From the NCBI GenBank assembly GCA_937951615.1, contig CALFBH010000075.1, positions 62,001 to 126,000 of the forward strand: a stretch of DNA of 64,000 nucleotides. Reading direction: 5' to 3'. Made by a program: the position numbers and the translations under genes. The stretch is from an uncultured Saprospiraceae bacterium (GTDB lineage: Bacteria > Bacteroidota > Bacteroidia > Chitinophagales > Saprospiraceae). Of this stretch, positions 19,967 through 28,546 are shown piece after piece. The notes beneath the pieces were generated by a model. That model was not told the DNA's origin and did no database searches. It saw only the letters and a program-made list of their open reading frames with translations. The stretch's first letter is position 1. The number at the start of each line of letters is the position of its first letter.

Positions 19967-20656
19967 ATGAAATTTAAATTGATAAGCATAGCCCTTCTAT
20001 ACTACGGAATTATCAGTATCAGCACGGCACAATGCGACATAACAGATGTCATGTTAGATTCACAGGAAGACATTGACAATTTTTCGGCTAATTATCCGGG
20101 ATATACAATGCTTCCTGCCGGTGTAAATGTTATCATCTGGGATAATGCGGATGGTATTACAGACATCACCAACGTAAAAGCCTTGTCTGCCCTCACTTAT
20201 ATTGGCGGAAGCCTTCACATAGCCTTCAATGAAAAATTAAACGATATAGACGGCTTAGCTGCTTTGACTTCTATTGGCGGAAGCCTTATCATTAACTCCA
20301 ATCCTGCCTTAAGCAATATAGGCGGACTGACTCATCTAGCCGCCATTGGACAAGACTTCAAGATTCAAAACAATGCTACCTTGACTAATCTGGACGATTT
20401 ATCTAGGCTAAATACTATTGGAGGAGAGCTTGGCATTTCCCAAAATCCTGTCTTAGACAATCTAGACGGGCTGGCTAATCTAAAGTCTATCGGGACAAAT
20501 CTTAGCATTCGGAATAATCTCATGCTAAATAATCTGGAAGGGCTGGCTAATTTAAATACGCTTGGCGGGGCTTTTTATATTGACCATAATGATAAACTAA
20601 CTGATATAGATGGACTGGCTAAGCTAAAACATTTGTCAGAAGGTGATGGGAGATAA
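19967..20656 (+). CDS. Secreted receptor L-domain-like protein, possibly C-terminally truncated
   Basis: Signal peptide then repeated LTxIGGSLxIxxNxxLxxIDGLAxL; stops within a repeat. Confidence 0.7.
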   Translation: MKFKLISIALLYYGIISISTAQCDITDVMLDSQEDIDNFSANYPGYTMLPAGVNVIIWDNADGITDITNVKALSALTYIGGSLHIAFNEKLNDIDGLAALTSIGGSLIINSNPALSNIGGLTHLAAIGQDFKIQNNATLTNLDDLSRLNTIGGELGISQNPVLDNLDGLANLKSIGTNLSIRNNLMLNNLEGLANLNTLGGAFYIDHNDKLTDIDGLAKLKHLSEGDGR

Positions 20657-20714
20657 GGAAGTTCATTTCTATTTTTCCAATAAGCACAAACTGGATATTT
20701 TTATCAGCAATTAG

Positions 20715-20722
20715 TATATTTG
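20715..20722 (+). promoter_or_regulatory. -7 box TATATTTG, 6 nt before ATG of Uma2 gene
   Basis: Matches TAnnTTTG. Confidence 0.55.
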
Positions 20723-20728
20723 CACAAT

Positions 20729-21307
20729 ATGACAATCTCTCAATCCATACCAGATGCTTTAATTTATGAAATGGTCAATGGACAAGCCATTTATTATAAG
20801 GGCTATCAGTCCTATTTAGATGGTGAAAAACAAATCGAAGAACTCATGGCGAGCAGTTTTATTCAGTCTTTGATTATTTCACGATTACTGTTTTTATTAC
20901 AAAGCCAACTGGGAAACGAATATGAACCCCTGACGAATGAAGTAGGGATACAATTTGCGCCAAAATCCTGGCGTGGAGCAGATATTGCGATTTTGAGAAC
21001 AGCAGATTTTGAAGTAACAGACATCAATAATAAATACCTTAATTTTGCGCCAGAAGTCGTCATTGAAATTGACACCAAAGCAGAACTCCGGGATATTGCC
21101 AATCCGCTGGGCTATTATCATGTAAAAACAGATGAGCTGTTGCAGTTTGGGATTCAAAAAGTACTCTGGATATTTACAGACTCCCAAAAAGTCATGGTAG
21201 CAGAACAGGGAAAAAGATGGGAAACCTCCGGATGGGACGAGGAAGTAGAAGTCATCAATGGCATTTTTGTAAACGTCAGTGATTTGATAAAAAAGCAACG
21301 TAAATAA
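20729..21307 (+). CDS. Uma2 family (DUF820) endonuclease-like protein
   Basis: WRGADIAILRTADFEVTDINNKYLNFAPEVVIEIDTKAE; VLWIFTDSQKV. Confidence 0.85.
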   Translation: MTISQSIPDALIYEMVNGQAIYYKGYQSYLDGEKQIEELMASSFIQSLIISRLLFLLQSQLGNEYEPLTNEVGIQFAPKSWRGADIAILRTADFEVTDINNKYLNFAPEVVIEIDTKAELRDIANPLGYYHVKTDELLQFGIQKVLWIFTDSQKVMVAEQGKRWETSGWDEEVEVINGIFVNVSDLIKKQRK

Positions 21308-22110
21308 TGAAAAGTATCAACGGCTCTATCGTCAATGCCAGCAGCATTGCACATTATCGGGAACAATTTAAAAATTCCCGCCCGTATAAATACGTGATTA
21401 TTGACAACTTTCTCAATGAAGAGGTGGCCAATAATTTATACGAAAACTTCCCGAAAGTCACCGAATTGCGCAAGCATTATAAAGGACTGAATGAAAACAA
21501 ATCGGAAGGGTCCAGCTTTGAGCAGTATCACGGCGATTTTATCAATATGCTCGACAGCATCAAAAGCGAAGCCTTCATCAATTGGCTGGAAAAAGTAGTC
21601 CAAATAGACGACCTCACGCTACCTGACGACCACCGTGGCGCAGGCGTACACCAGGGAAAAGACGGCAGTTTCCTAGATATTCATGTGGATTTCAGCGTGC
21701 ATCCGATCCTCAATTTGCATCGTCGCCTCAATCTGCTTATCTTCCTCAACAAAGGCTGGAAAGAAGAATATGGCGGTCTGCTCGAACTTTGGGATCCCGA
21801 AGTTTCTGTCTGTGAAGCGGAGATCCTCCCTTCCTTCAATCGCTGCGTCATTTTTGAAACCAATGATGTTTCTTATCATGGTTATGACAAAATTACTGTG
21901 CCAGAAGGCGTGACGCGAAAGTCGATTTACAGTTATTATTATTCGCCTATCGGCGAAGGTGTGAAGTACCACGATACCATCTTCAAACCCCGCCCAACAG
22001 ACAGTACACTCAAAAAAACACAGACCCACGCCAAAGAAAATGTGAAAAACGGCATCAAAAAAACACTAAAAGCACTCGGTTTGACAGGAATTTTCAAAAA
22101 ATTTGAATAA
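21307..22110 (+). CDS. 2OG-Fe(II) oxygenase
   Basis: FLDIHVDFSVHPILNLHRRLNLLIFLNKGWKEEYGGLLELWD. Confidence 0.88.
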   Translation: MKSINGSIVNASSIAHYREQFKNSRPYKYVIIDNFLNEEVANNLYENFPKVTELRKHYKGLNENKSEGSSFEQYHGDFINMLDSIKSEAFINWLEKVVQIDDLTLPDDHRGAGVHQGKDGSFLDIHVDFSVHPILNLHRRLNLLIFLNKGWKEEYGGLLELWDPEVSVCEAEILPSFNRCVIFETNDVSYHGYDKITVPEGVTRKSIYSYYYSPIGEGVKYHDTIFKPRPTDSTLKKTQTHAKENVKNGIKKTLKALGLTGIFKKFE

Positions 22111-22175
22111 AAATACCCCTGACTATTTCCTGATAATGTTTTTTGTCGTAAATTCGCCCCACAATTCGAGATAAT

Positions 22176-22246
22176 TGTCCCATGGTGTAATGGTAGCACT
22201 CCGGTTTTTGGTACCGTCAGTCTAGGTTCGAGTCCTGGTGGGATAA
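22176..22246 (+). tRNA. tRNA-Gln (anticodon TTG)
   Basis: Acceptor tgtccca/tgggata; anticodon arm ccggt-ttttggt-accgt; T arm ggttcgagtcc. Confidence 0.93.
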
Positions 22247-22250
22247 CTTG

Positions 22251-22286
22251 AAGTCCTGTAAATCTTAGATTTGCAGGACTTTTTTA
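22251..22286 (+). terminator. Rho-independent terminator after tRNA-Gln
   Basis: aagtcctgtaaatc-tta-gatttgcaggactttttt. Confidence 0.88.
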
Positions 22287-22706
22287 TTTTATTCGCCCCA
22301 ACCAAAAATCCTCCTTCGCCCGCATCTCCTTTTTTTCGGCTGCTGATTTATCGCCCTGACCCAGCAGGTGCAGCACGCCATGTATCATCACACGATGCAG
22401 TTCCTGCTCAAAATCGACTTCAAAAGTAGCTGCATTTTCACGCACGCGGTCGATGCTGATAAAAATGTCACTTTCCAGTTCCGTTTTAGAATAGGGGAAA
22501 GTAATGATGTCCGTATAGGTATCGTGGTTCAGATGTTCGAGGTTGATCGTATGCAGATAAGTATCGCTGCAAAAAATAAAATTGATAAAGGAAAGTTTAC
22601 CCCCTTCTTCTTGGATGGCTTGTTCTATCCAAGCTGTCGTTTTCTCTACCTCCTGAACTTGAAAATCGACATCCTCTGTATAAAAATTAATGGCTTGTTC
22701 GTCCAT
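22284..22706 (-). CDS. ybeY: rRNA maturation endoribonuclease YbeY
   Basis: INFYTEDVDFQV start region; HRVMIHGVLHLLGQGDKSAAEKKEMRAKEDFWL. Confidence 0.9.
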   Translation of the reverse strand: MDEQAINFYTEDVDFQVQEVEKTTAWIEQAIQEEGGKLSFINFIFCSDTYLHTINLEHLNHDTYTDIITFPYSKTELESDIFISIDRVRENAATFEVDFEQELHRVMIHGVLHLLGQGDKSAAEKKEMRAKEDFWLGRIK

Positions 22707-22880
22707 AAGAAATCCGTGTGTATAACAAAATTGCACCGTTTTAAAACTCTCTCGCCTTTCAACGCCCATGAATGAATTCATTGGCTACCAGACCAAGTCG
22801 TGTCGATGACACTTTATTCAGCCTTCCAACTAATGAGATAGCGACGGACTGTTATTTGGTAGCCGATGATTTTAATCATG

Positions 22881-22911
22881 GGTGAATTGCAATTTGCAAT
22901 GCAAAATCACC
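22881..22911. repeat. Degenerate TTTTGC..GCAAAA-type hairpin
   Basis: ggtgaattgcaatttgcaatgcaaaatcacc. Confidence 0.45.
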
Positions 22912-22978
22912 GTTGTTTTGCACAAAAGTACGACAATCCATTTTGGAATTTGGAATTTTATTTTTGGAAAAGCATGAC

Positions 22979-24214
22979 TTAATTTCCATACCGATCCAAC
23001 TCCCGAAAATATTTCAACAAGTCGAGCGCATCTCCATCCTGCCCCGACAACCAAACTGCAGCTTTCCGAACAGGAATACTCGCATAATATCCATCTCGCG
23101 CATCATGCACATATTTCAAAACCATAAAAGCAGAGAACCAGCGAAAAAATCGTTGTCGAAAAGTAGCTGGGCTAGAAGTGTTTTTTTGAATTTCTTTTAT
23201 TTTTTGATAAAAATCATGTTTCAATAAAAAAGTACGCACGCTAGCCGGCAAATCGCTTGTCCACTTTTCCATTGCCGCCTCATTTATACCGTAAAGTTCA
23301 TCTATTTTGTCCAAAAACATTTTCAAATCCACAAAAACATCTGGGTGGTAAGCGAGATAGCCGCCCTGTGCGTCCAGCATATCCTGAATGGCTTTGCCCG
23401 TCCCGAAAGGCACACGATGCGAAGGACGCGGAGAAGGAATAACTGTGGTCGTCTTCAATTCCGAAAAATTGCCCAAAGGAATAAATTTGTGTAAAAAATA
23501 GAAATCCTCCCCAGCTTTCCGCCTATTCATCCCGCCCTGCTGCTGATAAGCATCCGCCCGCACCGCCATACTCGAACCAATCGTCTGATGTGCATGAGGA
23601 AAGCCCGCAAAACGAAGCGCGTGAACATAATAACGCAAATACAATTCATACTCCACAATCGCCTGATAAATGGCAGGTGGATAAATTGTGCCACTTGTCG
23701 GATGTTCATAATAAATACTACAAGCCTGCGTATTTGGATGAACTTGAAAATGATGTTCTAAAGCCTGTAAATAATTGGGCGCACAAGCAGAATCAGCATC
23801 AAAACAAGCCATCACCCCTTGTGGGTTTCCCACCTGCTCAAAACGCCTGACAGCCTCGTCCATGCCTATTTTTCTTGCCAATCCGACTCCAGCATGTTTT
23901 TTCGGTAAGTCGGGATGATATAAGGCGAAGCAGCGAAAACGAGATTCAGTATGTTCAGCAATCCAGGACTGGACATCAGCCAAAGTTGCCTTGTTTTGTT
24001 GCTTAATCTCCTCCACATCCGTTTCAGAGCTATTGATGACAATAATCACTTCAACACTTCCAATAGGCGGCTGGCAATCGCGCAAAGCCTGCAAACTGCC
24101 CACCGCATCCGGCTCATCATGGCAAGGAATGACTACAACAAGACTCAAATCCTCGGCTGGCAAGTCCGAAATTTGAGTCGGCAGAAAGGCGTGTTTTTGT
24201 AAATAGCTCGTCAT
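22979..24214 (-). CDS. Glycosyltransferase family 2
   Basis: LSLVVVIPCHDEPDAVGSLQAL; ACFDADSACAPNYL; MNRRKAGEDFYFLHK. Confidence 0.85.
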   Translation of the reverse strand: MTSYLQKHAFLPTQISDLPAEDLSLVVVIPCHDEPDAVGSLQALRDCQPPIGSVEVIIVINSSETDVEEIKQQNKATLADVQSWIAEHTESRFRCFALYHPDLPKKHAGVGLARKIGMDEAVRRFEQVGNPQGVMACFDADSACAPNYLQALEHHFQVHPNTQACSIYYEHPTSGTIYPPAIYQAIVEYELYLRYYVHALRFAGFPHAHQTIGSSMAVRADAYQQQGGMNRRKAGEDFYFLHKFIPLGNFSELKTTTVIPSPRPSHRVPFGTGKAIQDMLDAQGGYLAYHPDVFVDLKMFLDKIDELYGINEAAMEKWTSDLPASVRTFLLKHDFYQKIKEIQKNTSSPATFRQRFFRWFSAFMVLKYVHDARDGYYASIPVRKAAVWLSGQDGDALDLLKYFRELDRYGN

Positions 24215-24265
24215 TTATTATAAAATATGCTGTGTTCCTTCTATTTTGGTATGAAATGTGGTTGT

Positions 24266-24384
24266 ATGGTCGATAGTCCATAGTCCATGGTCGATAGTCC
24301 ATAGTCCATGGTCGATAGAAAACAAGTACATTTTGCTTTGCAAAATGCGTGAAAACCATCGACCATCGACTGCGGACTATGGAC
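24266..24384. repeat. Palindromic element: 7-bp GTCCATA/GTCCATG/GTCGATA arms around core ATTTTGCTTTGCAAAAT (24330-24346)
   Basis: Left heptamers GTCGATA GTCCATA GTCCATG x2; right ACCATCG ACCATCG ACTGCGG ACTATGG. Confidence 0.9.
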
Positions 24385-24419
24385 ACAAACGTTTACGTTT
24401 TAAAAAATTAATTCACACA

Positions 24420-25649
24420 ATGAAAAATATCATTCTTCTTTCCACCCTCTTTCTATTCGTCGCGACCTTGGCTTCCGCCCAATGTGTGTCAGGCGATTGT
24501 AAAGACGGGCAGGGCGTATTTGAATACGGCGACGGCTCAAAATACGAAGGAACGTTCAAAGATGCCAAACGGGATGGCCAAGGTACTTTAATATTTGCAG
24601 ACGACAGAAAATATATTGGCGAATGGAAAAACGGTCGTCCTTACGGAGAAGGCACGATGTATTATGCTGAAGGCAAGGAAGAACAGGGCTATTTTAATGG
24701 CAAATATATTGGCAAAAACCCTCCCGCAGAAAGTGTAGCAGAAACAGAAACCCTTCCCGAAGAAATGAATACAAAAGGAGGCGATACAACTGGAACTGAA
24801 ACAACAACAGAGGAAGAAACCGCTGCCACAACAGAAACCGAGCCTATGCCCGAAAAAGTAGAAACCACAACTAGCCCTGCGGCAGACAATACAGAGCGTT
24901 CGGACGAGGTAAATCCAGAAGATATAAAAGTATGGGCAGTTATTGTAGGCGTTACAGATTACACGGCGATGCCACCATTGCAATTTTCAGATGATGATGC
25001 CTATCAAATATATGCCTTGTATAAAAGCCCTGCTGGCGGTGCCTTGCCAGACGAGCAAATCCGCCTGCTGATTAATGATAAAGCCACCAAAGCAAATATT
25101 GAATCAGCCATGCGGGAAACCTTTATGAAAGCGGATGAAAATGATGTTATTATGCTTTATTTTTCCGGTCACGGCTTAGAAGGTTCTTTCCTACCCTTTG
25201 ATTATGATGGCAGTAAAAACAAATTAAAGCACAAAAATGTCAGGAAAATTCTGGAAGAAAGTCCAGCAAAACATAAATTATGCATTGCGGATGCCTGCCA
25301 CTCAGGTAGCCTTGTCATGTCAAGAGGAATAGGTTCTGCAAGCGAAACCATCAAGACCTTCTACCAGGCTTTTAGTCGCTCAAAAGGCGGTACAGCTTTG
25401 TTCTTGTCATCCAAATCCAATGAAGTTTCACTGGAATCCAATGGTTTGAAGCAGGGCGTATTCAGCCATTTCTTTATGCGCGGACTGAAGGGGGAAGCAG
25501 ATACGGATAAAAACAACATCGTGACGATAACGGAATTATACAATTTTGTACACGGCAATGTAAAATCCACTACGCTGGATTATCAGTCGCCTGTGCTGGA
25601 TGGTCAGTACGATGTGAATATGCCAGTTGGTGTGGTGGAGCAGCGGTAG
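24420..25649 (+). CDS. Secreted MORN-repeat + caspase-like (C14) peptidase
   Basis: Signal MKNIILLSTLFLFVATLASAQ; MORN YEGTFKDAKRDGQGTLIFADDRKYIGEWKNGRPYGEG; VWAVIVGVTDY, MLYFSGHG, CIADACHSGS. Confidence 0.93.
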   Translation: MKNIILLSTLFLFVATLASAQCVSGDCKDGQGVFEYGDGSKYEGTFKDAKRDGQGTLIFADDRKYIGEWKNGRPYGEGTMYYAEGKEEQGYFNGKYIGKNPPAESVAETETLPEEMNTKGGDTTGTETTTEEETAATTETEPMPEKVETTTSPAADNTERSDEVNPEDIKVWAVIVGVTDYTAMPPLQFSDDDAYQIYALYKSPAGGALPDEQIRLLINDKATKANIESAMRETFMKADENDVIMLYFSGHGLEGSFLPFDYDGSKNKLKHKNVRKILEESPAKHKLCIADACHSGSLVMSRGIGSASETIKTFYQAFSRSKGGTALFLSSKSNEVSLESNGLKQGVFSHFFMRGLKGEADTDKNNIVTITELYNFVHGNVKSTTLDYQSPVLDGQYDVNMPVGVVEQR

Positions 25650-25726
25650 GGAGCATAACGAATATCGAACAGAGGAATATCGAATGTCGAAGTATTACAA
25701 GTGCTTCGACATTTTTTTTGAGGCGA

Positions 25727-26614
25727 TTATAATTGTTCAATTTCTTCGACAGAAAGTCCTGTGTATAGAGCAATTTTGTCAGTTGGCATCTCGTCTTTTT
25801 TCATGGCACGTGCTGCTTCTGTTGCCTTTCGTTTTTCTCCTTCGACTTTTCCTTCTGCTTTTCCTTCTGCTCTTCCTTCTGCTCTTTGTCTTTCGCGCTC
25901 TTCTCTCTGCATTTCCAATATACTCCCCTTTTTTGCCATAGACATTTCAAACCACATCCGTTGTTCAGATGTCATTTTACTCTTATCTACTTTTTTTAAT
26001 GCCTGTGCTATCCAGTCTTCTTGTGCAAATTCAGGCAATTGCTTGCTGTCTTTTATGGTATCTGATTGTTTCATGATGTAAATCAGTTTATCTAAATCCT
26101 TATTAATTTTTGGCGGTTCTTTGTCAAATTTACCAATTTCTACAATGATATGCACGATTTGGCGGTCTAATTCTTCTCCTACCTGGTTCTTTAACGTTGC
26201 AAAGTGGTAATATTGTTCCGATTTAGGATAAATATCTTTAGCTAGAAAGCTGATGCAATAAATCGGAGTCAGGCTGTCAAATTTGTATTTTCCACGTTCA
26301 ACAAGGGTATTCAAACGATGAAAAGCATAAAATTTTGCCCTTTGGATAAAGTGTTTGTAATGTCCCAACTGCATCTCAACAATAAAATAGTTTCCGTTTT
26401 CGTCCTGACAAGAAAGATCATAAACACCTCCTCTGGACTCTTTAGTAAGTCCGGGGAATTCATTTCTCAAAAATTCTATTTCCTTTATTTCGTGAGGACT
26501 CTGAATAAGTGCTGCCAGCGATTTTCTTAGGAACAGCGTATCTGCTTCGTCTGCAAAAGTGACTTTGAAGCCATAGTCGGAAAGTAGCGAAATAAATCTA
26601 TTGGTGTTTTCCAT
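25727..26614 (-). CDS. Rpn family recombination-promoting nuclease / PD-(D/E)XK transposase-like protein
   Basis: ISLLSDYGFKVTFADEADTLFLRKSLAALI; YDLSCQDENGNYFIVEMQLGHYKHFIQRAKFYAFH; C-term RAEGRAEGKAEGKVEGEK. Confidence 0.9.
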   Translation of the reverse strand: MENTNRFISLLSDYGFKVTFADEADTLFLRKSLAALIQSPHEIKEIEFLRNEFPGLTKESRGGVYDLSCQDENGNYFIVEMQLGHYKHFIQRAKFYAFHRLNTLVERGKYKFDSLTPIYCISFLAKDIYPKSEQYYHFATLKNQVGEELDRQIVHIIVEIGKFDKEPPKINKDLDKLIYIMKQSDTIKDSKQLPEFAQEDWIAQALKKVDKSKMTSEQRMWFEMSMAKKGSILEMQREERERQRAEGRAEGKAEGKVEGEKRKATEAARAMKKDEMPTDKIALYTGLSVEEIEQL

Positions 26615-26654
26615 GAAACAAAAATAGATTTATTTTAATAAAAAACAAATAATT

Positions 26655-27530
26655 TCAATCAAACGTTTTTGTTTCTTTGTCAATTTGACCACCAAAACTC
26701 AAAAAAGTCAAATTCAAAATCAGCAATTCATAAAACATAACGTGGATAAAAAGATAAGTCATCGTATGAAATGCGATAGGCAAAACGAACCACCACCAGT
26801 CATACTTTTTGGTAAAAAAACCAATCACAAATAAACTTTCCATCAATATCGCAACCGTAGAAGCAACAAAAGACCAGCTCGGATGTGCAATGAAAAAAGT
26901 ATAAAAAGGCGTCAGCCAGCCATCCGGATTCAGGGCGATGTGCGTGGCGTTTTCGTTCATGAAATTAGCAACACCTTGTTCGTAATTAAACAAACTACCT
27001 CGAAGCAATTTCCATAAAAAAGCAGAAAAATAAACCCACAAAGTAAAATAGCGCAAGCCTTCCCACAGCAACGTAAACGTCCGATCATTTTTAAACCAAA
27101 AAGGAATACTGACCAACAAAATTCCAACCATACAATGCGTATGGTGTATGCCAAACGAATTATAAGACACAAAATAAATCAGGTACAACAGCCCAAAAGC
27201 AATCGGGAATATCCGCTTTTGCACAAAAAAGAAACTCCCAAGCGCAGCCACAAACAATAGCACATCAAAGACGATAGCCAGCCCATAATGACTGCTAATA
27301 AATTGCGGCAACTGCCCTAAATGCAATGCCCAATACGTCAAATCCACATAAGGATAAATAAACACTGGTGCTTCCAACTGACTCAGCAAAACATGTGTCC
27401 ACCAGCGATACAGCAAAGACAAAATCACGCCACCAAAGACGAGTCGAGACAGCCATTTTCGCTGCGCCATGTCCAGCGTCGGAAGCTCTTTTTTTCGCTG
27501 CCGACCAAAGATGAGTCGTCTATAATCCAT
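26655..27530 (-). CDS. HTTM-like integral membrane protein (start uncertain, ORF extends to 27599)
   Basis: Multiple TM segments; SYNSFGIHHTHCMVGILLVSIPFWFKNDRTF, KLLRGSLFNYEQGVANFM. Confidence 0.65.
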   Translation of the reverse strand: MDYRRLIFGRQRKKELPTLDMAQRKWLSRLVFGGVILSLLYRWWTHVLLSQLEAPVFIYPYVDLTYWALHLGQLPQFISSHYGLAIVFDVLLFVAALGSFFFVQKRIFPIAFGLLYLIYFVSYNSFGIHHTHCMVGILLVSIPFWFKNDRTFTLLWEGLRYFTLWVYFSAFLWKLLRGSLFNYEQGVANFMNENATHIALNPDGWLTPFYTFFIAHPSWSFVASTVAILMESLFVIGFFTKKYDWWWFVLPIAFHTMTYLFIHVMFYELLILNLTFLSFGGQIDKETKTFD

Positions 27531-28056
27531 ATCGGATAAGTGCTTGCGAGGTGAGTAAATCCAATTGTCCATTGGGTGCATATTGCCAGCTTTGTACATC
27601 GACTTCCAGCGTTTGGATGTCTTGGTGTGTGCTGCGTTCTAAGTAGCGATGCAGCCAGTTTTCAAAGGCTGAATATTGGGTGGAGTCATTGGTCATCTGC
27701 TCGACGAGTGGCTGGAAAGCTGCATATTGCCCACCGAGTTTTTGCTGAAAAAACTGTCGGGTCGGGTCAATATCAGACTCCGTTTTCATGTCGTGATAAT
27801 GACTGATTGTACCGATAATAATATGTCGATTGGCATCTATCAATTCCTGTGTGTAGTTGAAGGGCTGACCATTTATTTTGATGCTTATGATTTCCTGTTT
27901 AGGCTGCACTTCCACTTTTTCAGAAAACATTGCCCATAGGAAAAAGGGCGTAATTTGATGTCCGGCGAGGGTGAGGAGGAGCGTTAGCCCGCAGAAAATG
28001 GCGATGCTTCGGTATAGGGTTTTGCTGTGGGATATTAGGTGTTGGAAGTAGGTCAT
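27520..28056 (-). CDS. Hypothetical membrane-anchored protein upstream of HTTM-like gene
   Basis: Likely start MTYFQHLISHSK at 28056; longer ORF start lies in the palindrome and is rejected. Confidence 0.6.
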   Translation of the reverse strand: MTYFQHLISHSKTLYRSIAIFCGLTLLLTLAGHQITPFFLWAMFSEKVEVQPKQEIISIKINGQPFNYTQELIDANRHIIIGTISHYHDMKTESDIDPTRQFFQQKLGGQYAAFQPLVEQMTNDSTQYSAFENWLHRYLERSTHQDIQTLEVDVQSWQYAPNGQLDLLTSQALIRYGL

Positions 28057-28062
28057 AAGTTC

Positions 28063-28181
28063 TTGCCTCACCCCCAACCCCTCTCCATCCTTCGGCGGAG
28101 AGGGGAGCCTGTCTTTTTGCCAAAGGCAAAAAGCGTAAATCCCCCTCTCCACTGCGTGGAGAGGGGCTAGGGGTGAGGCAA
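28063..28181. repeat. Cloverleaf-like compound palindrome, 25-bp outer arms plus three internal hairpins
   Basis: ttgcctcacccccaacccctctcca (28063-28087) / tggagaggggctaggggtgaggcaa (28157-28181), 23/25 complementary; inner ctttttgccaaaggcaaaaag (28113-28133) and cccctctccactgcgtggagagggg. Confidence 0.92.
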
Positions 28182-28541
28182 CTGAGCTCGAATTTTATCC
28201 AGCACAGCCTTCATATTTTGTAATTCTTCATTTTTAATTCTAAGCACTTTAATACCCTGCTCATTTATAATACCGTCTCGAATGCGATCACGTTCCTTCT
28301 GATTCTCATGTATTTTACCATCCAATTCCAAGACTAATTTTGCAGCAGCACAATAAAAGTCAGCCACAAAAAAAGACTTCCAATTATCCATATTTGTATG
28401 ATAAACAATAGGATGTTGCCGACGAAATTTGAAGCCATCCAACTGTCGATTTCTGAGATATTGCCAGAGTATATCTTCTTCAGGCGTAGCCAATTGACGC
28501 AACTCCCGCACCCGGCTTGTAATAGATTGACCTTTTTTCAT
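28167..28541 (-). CDS. DUF559 domain (VSR/PD-(D/E)XK-like) protein
   Basis: ATPEEDILWQYLRNRQLDGFKFRRQHPIVY; VADFYCAAAKLVLELDGKIHENQKERDRIRDGIINEQGIKVLRIKNEE; last residues LPHP and stop lie in the palindrome. Confidence 0.92.
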   Translation of the reverse strand: MKKGQSITSRVRELRQLATPEEDILWQYLRNRQLDGFKFRRQHPIVYHTNMDNWKSFFVADFYCAAAKLVLELDGKIHENQKERDRIRDGIINEQGIKVLRIKNEELQNMKAVLDKIRAQLPHP

Positions 28542-28546
28542 AAGGT

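Noticed and set aside
22284-22706. YbeY with apparently missing third metal-binding His (GQGDKS)
   Set aside because: Bacteroidota YbeY proteins commonly vary here as far as I recall, so not treated as anomalous.
24117-24386. ORF MSIVRSRWSMVFTHF...RPWTMDYRPWTMDYRP, and N-terminal extension of the caspase ORF from 24258
   Set aside because: Encoded by the GTCCATG heptamer arms; real start has a signal peptide at 24420.
25727-26614. Rpn-family gene as an active IS transposase
   Set aside because: No terminal inverted repeats or target duplications seen around it; Rpn proteins are commonly standalone.
27920-28129. ORF MPLAKRQAPLSAEGWRGVGGEARTYDLLP and extension of 27520..28152
   Set aside because: Read-through of the cloverleaf palindrome.
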